Source of the DNA: a bacterium
Lineage (GTDB): Bacteria; Cyanobacteriota; Vampirovibrionia; Gastranaerophilales; Gastranaerophilaceae
Length of the DNA stretch: 16,378 nt
Reading direction: 5' to 3'
Assembly (NCBI GenBank): GCA_004558955.1
Contig: SFZC01000035.1
Span: 1 to 16,378, forward strand
Positions 15,789-16,378 of the stretch are shown piece after piece (the stretch's first letter is position 1; each line of letters starts with the position of its first letter). A program made the position numbers and the translations under genes. The notes under the pieces are model-generated. The model saw only the letters and a program-made list of their open reading frames with translations. It was not told the DNA's origin and searched no databases.

Positions 15789-15797
15789 AGTATAGCA
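15789..15797 (-). promoter_or_regulatory. Extended -10 promoter of the sigma-like/ATPase operon
   Basis: On the - strand this reads TGCTATACT: TGn followed by TATACT, 26 bases before the TTG start and downstream of the TonB-domain gene stop at 15801. The -35 position (about TTAAAA) is weak, as is allowed for extended -10 promoters. Confidence 0.5.
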
Positions 15798-15800
15798 TAT

Positions 15801-16378
15801 TTATAAATATATTTTAAGTACTGCAGTAGTATTTTCATAAGAACCAACGCTACGAGGGGCTTTGAGCACGTTAAGTGTCTGATTTACAGTTCTTAACACT
15901 ATATTATCTAATTGACTAGAACCGCTTGAAGTTACTATTCTTGCATCCTTAAAGGTTCCGTCCTGTTCAAAGGAAACGCTCACTCTCATTTCGCTTGCGT
16001 AAGCCAAATCTGTAACGGAAAGTAAATCCGTCATTAAGGCTGATTTTATGCTTTTTCCTGCAGATTGGAAATATTCTTGGAATTTCGGTTCTGCTGATAC
16101 TGCTCCCGGAACTTCCCATGACAATTTTTTAACCTCAACAAAATCAGATTTTTTAGTCGGTTTTGTACCCGCAGTTGATGCTAAAGCATTTGTATTGTTA
16201 TTCATTTCCACCACTTGACCTTGCGGTTGTTCAGACTGAGTTTGAGCAGGTTCAGGCATATTCAAATCACCTGAATTATCACTGATTGGTTGCGGCGTTT
16301 CCTCAGTTTGACCTTTGAGGAATTTAGAAACCCCAAATCCTAACGCAAAAATCAATCCGAGGACAAGTGGTGGAAATG
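15801..16378 (-). CDS. TonB C-terminal-domain protein, N-terminus beyond window
   Basis: The frame is open to the right edge, so the start lies outside; the first internal start candidate (TTG 16355) falls within a membrane helix and is unlikely. The visible part begins with a hydrophobic segment (PPLVLGLIFALGFGVSKFL), followed by a low-complexity Gln/Pro/Ser/Thr linker of ~60 residues, then a C-terminal domain of ~90 residues with SVSFEQDGTF, IVTSSGSSQLDN and a final VLKIYL. This is the pattern of TonB/TolA-like C-terminal domains, which cross the periplasm to touch outer-membrane partners. It suggests an organism with an outer membrane. The linker is shorter and less Pro-Lys rich than that of classical TonB, so a TonB-like protein of other use is possible. 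Confidence 0.78.
   Translation of the reverse strand, partial: FPPLVLGLIFALGFGVSKFLKGQTEETPQPISDNSGDLNMPEPAQTQSEQPQGQVVEMNNNTNALASTAGTKPTKKSDFVEVKKLSWEVPGAVSAEPKFQEYFQSAGKSIKSALMTDLLSVTDLAYASEMRVSVSFEQDGTFKDARIVTSSGSSQLDNIVLRTVNQTLNVLKAPRSVGSYENTTAVLKIYL

Noticed and set aside
1..16378. CRISPR array or insertion sequence
   Set aside because: No regularly spaced repeats and no transposase-like gene or paired terminal repeats were seen.

Overview
The window is AT-rich, densely coding bacterial DNA. The TonB-type C-terminal domain near the right end suggests an envelope with an outer membrane. The low GC, many zinc-ribbon proteins, and a small sigma-70-like protein next to a zinc-ribbon/AAA/TPR giant would suit a gut lineage such as Vampirovibrionia/Gastranaerophilales. 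That placement is a guess and no marker gene fixes it.

There are two parts, joined at about 11,431. Left of it lies accessory DNA, almost certainly a genomic island inserted into a tRNA-Arg(UCU) gene. Its right edge is marked by an orphan 3' tRNA fragment (11,432-11,473): anticodon loop, variable loop, perfect T arm and acceptor 3' strand, followed by a hairpin terminator, with no matching 5' half. The integrase and intact tRNA would lie left of the window.

The island carries several anti-phage-type modules. First is a + strand operon: an unrecognised protein cut by the window edge, a ParB/sulfiredoxin-fold protein, and a PLD-nuclease/SNF2-helicase fusion. Next is a GATC-type restriction-modification locus: a Sau3AI/MutH-family endonuclease on the - strand, divergent from a C5-cytosine methyltransferase with only tens of bases between them. 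The methyltransferase is followed 19 bases later by an OLD-type ATPase-TOPRIM nuclease. Then come two - strand genes: a 65-residue zinc protein and a multi-pass membrane protein with a zinc ribbon and a large extra-membrane C-terminal domain.

The chromosomal side begins with decayed DNA, namely a 50-codon remnant and an acyltransferase whose middle is deleted. Then come - strand backbone-like genes: a zinc-ribbon/ATPase/TPR protein, a sigma-like factor 13 bases upstream of it, and a TonB-domain protein running off the right edge.

GATC is nearly absent from the whole window. I count 4 sites by eye, against at least 25 TCGA sites of identical base composition. None lies right of the tRNA fragment. 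This fits long exposure of the host lineage to GATC-specific cleavage.

The most likely under-described system is the three-gene cassette at 1-4674, followed by the possible coupling of the OLD nuclease to the GATC methyltransferase.
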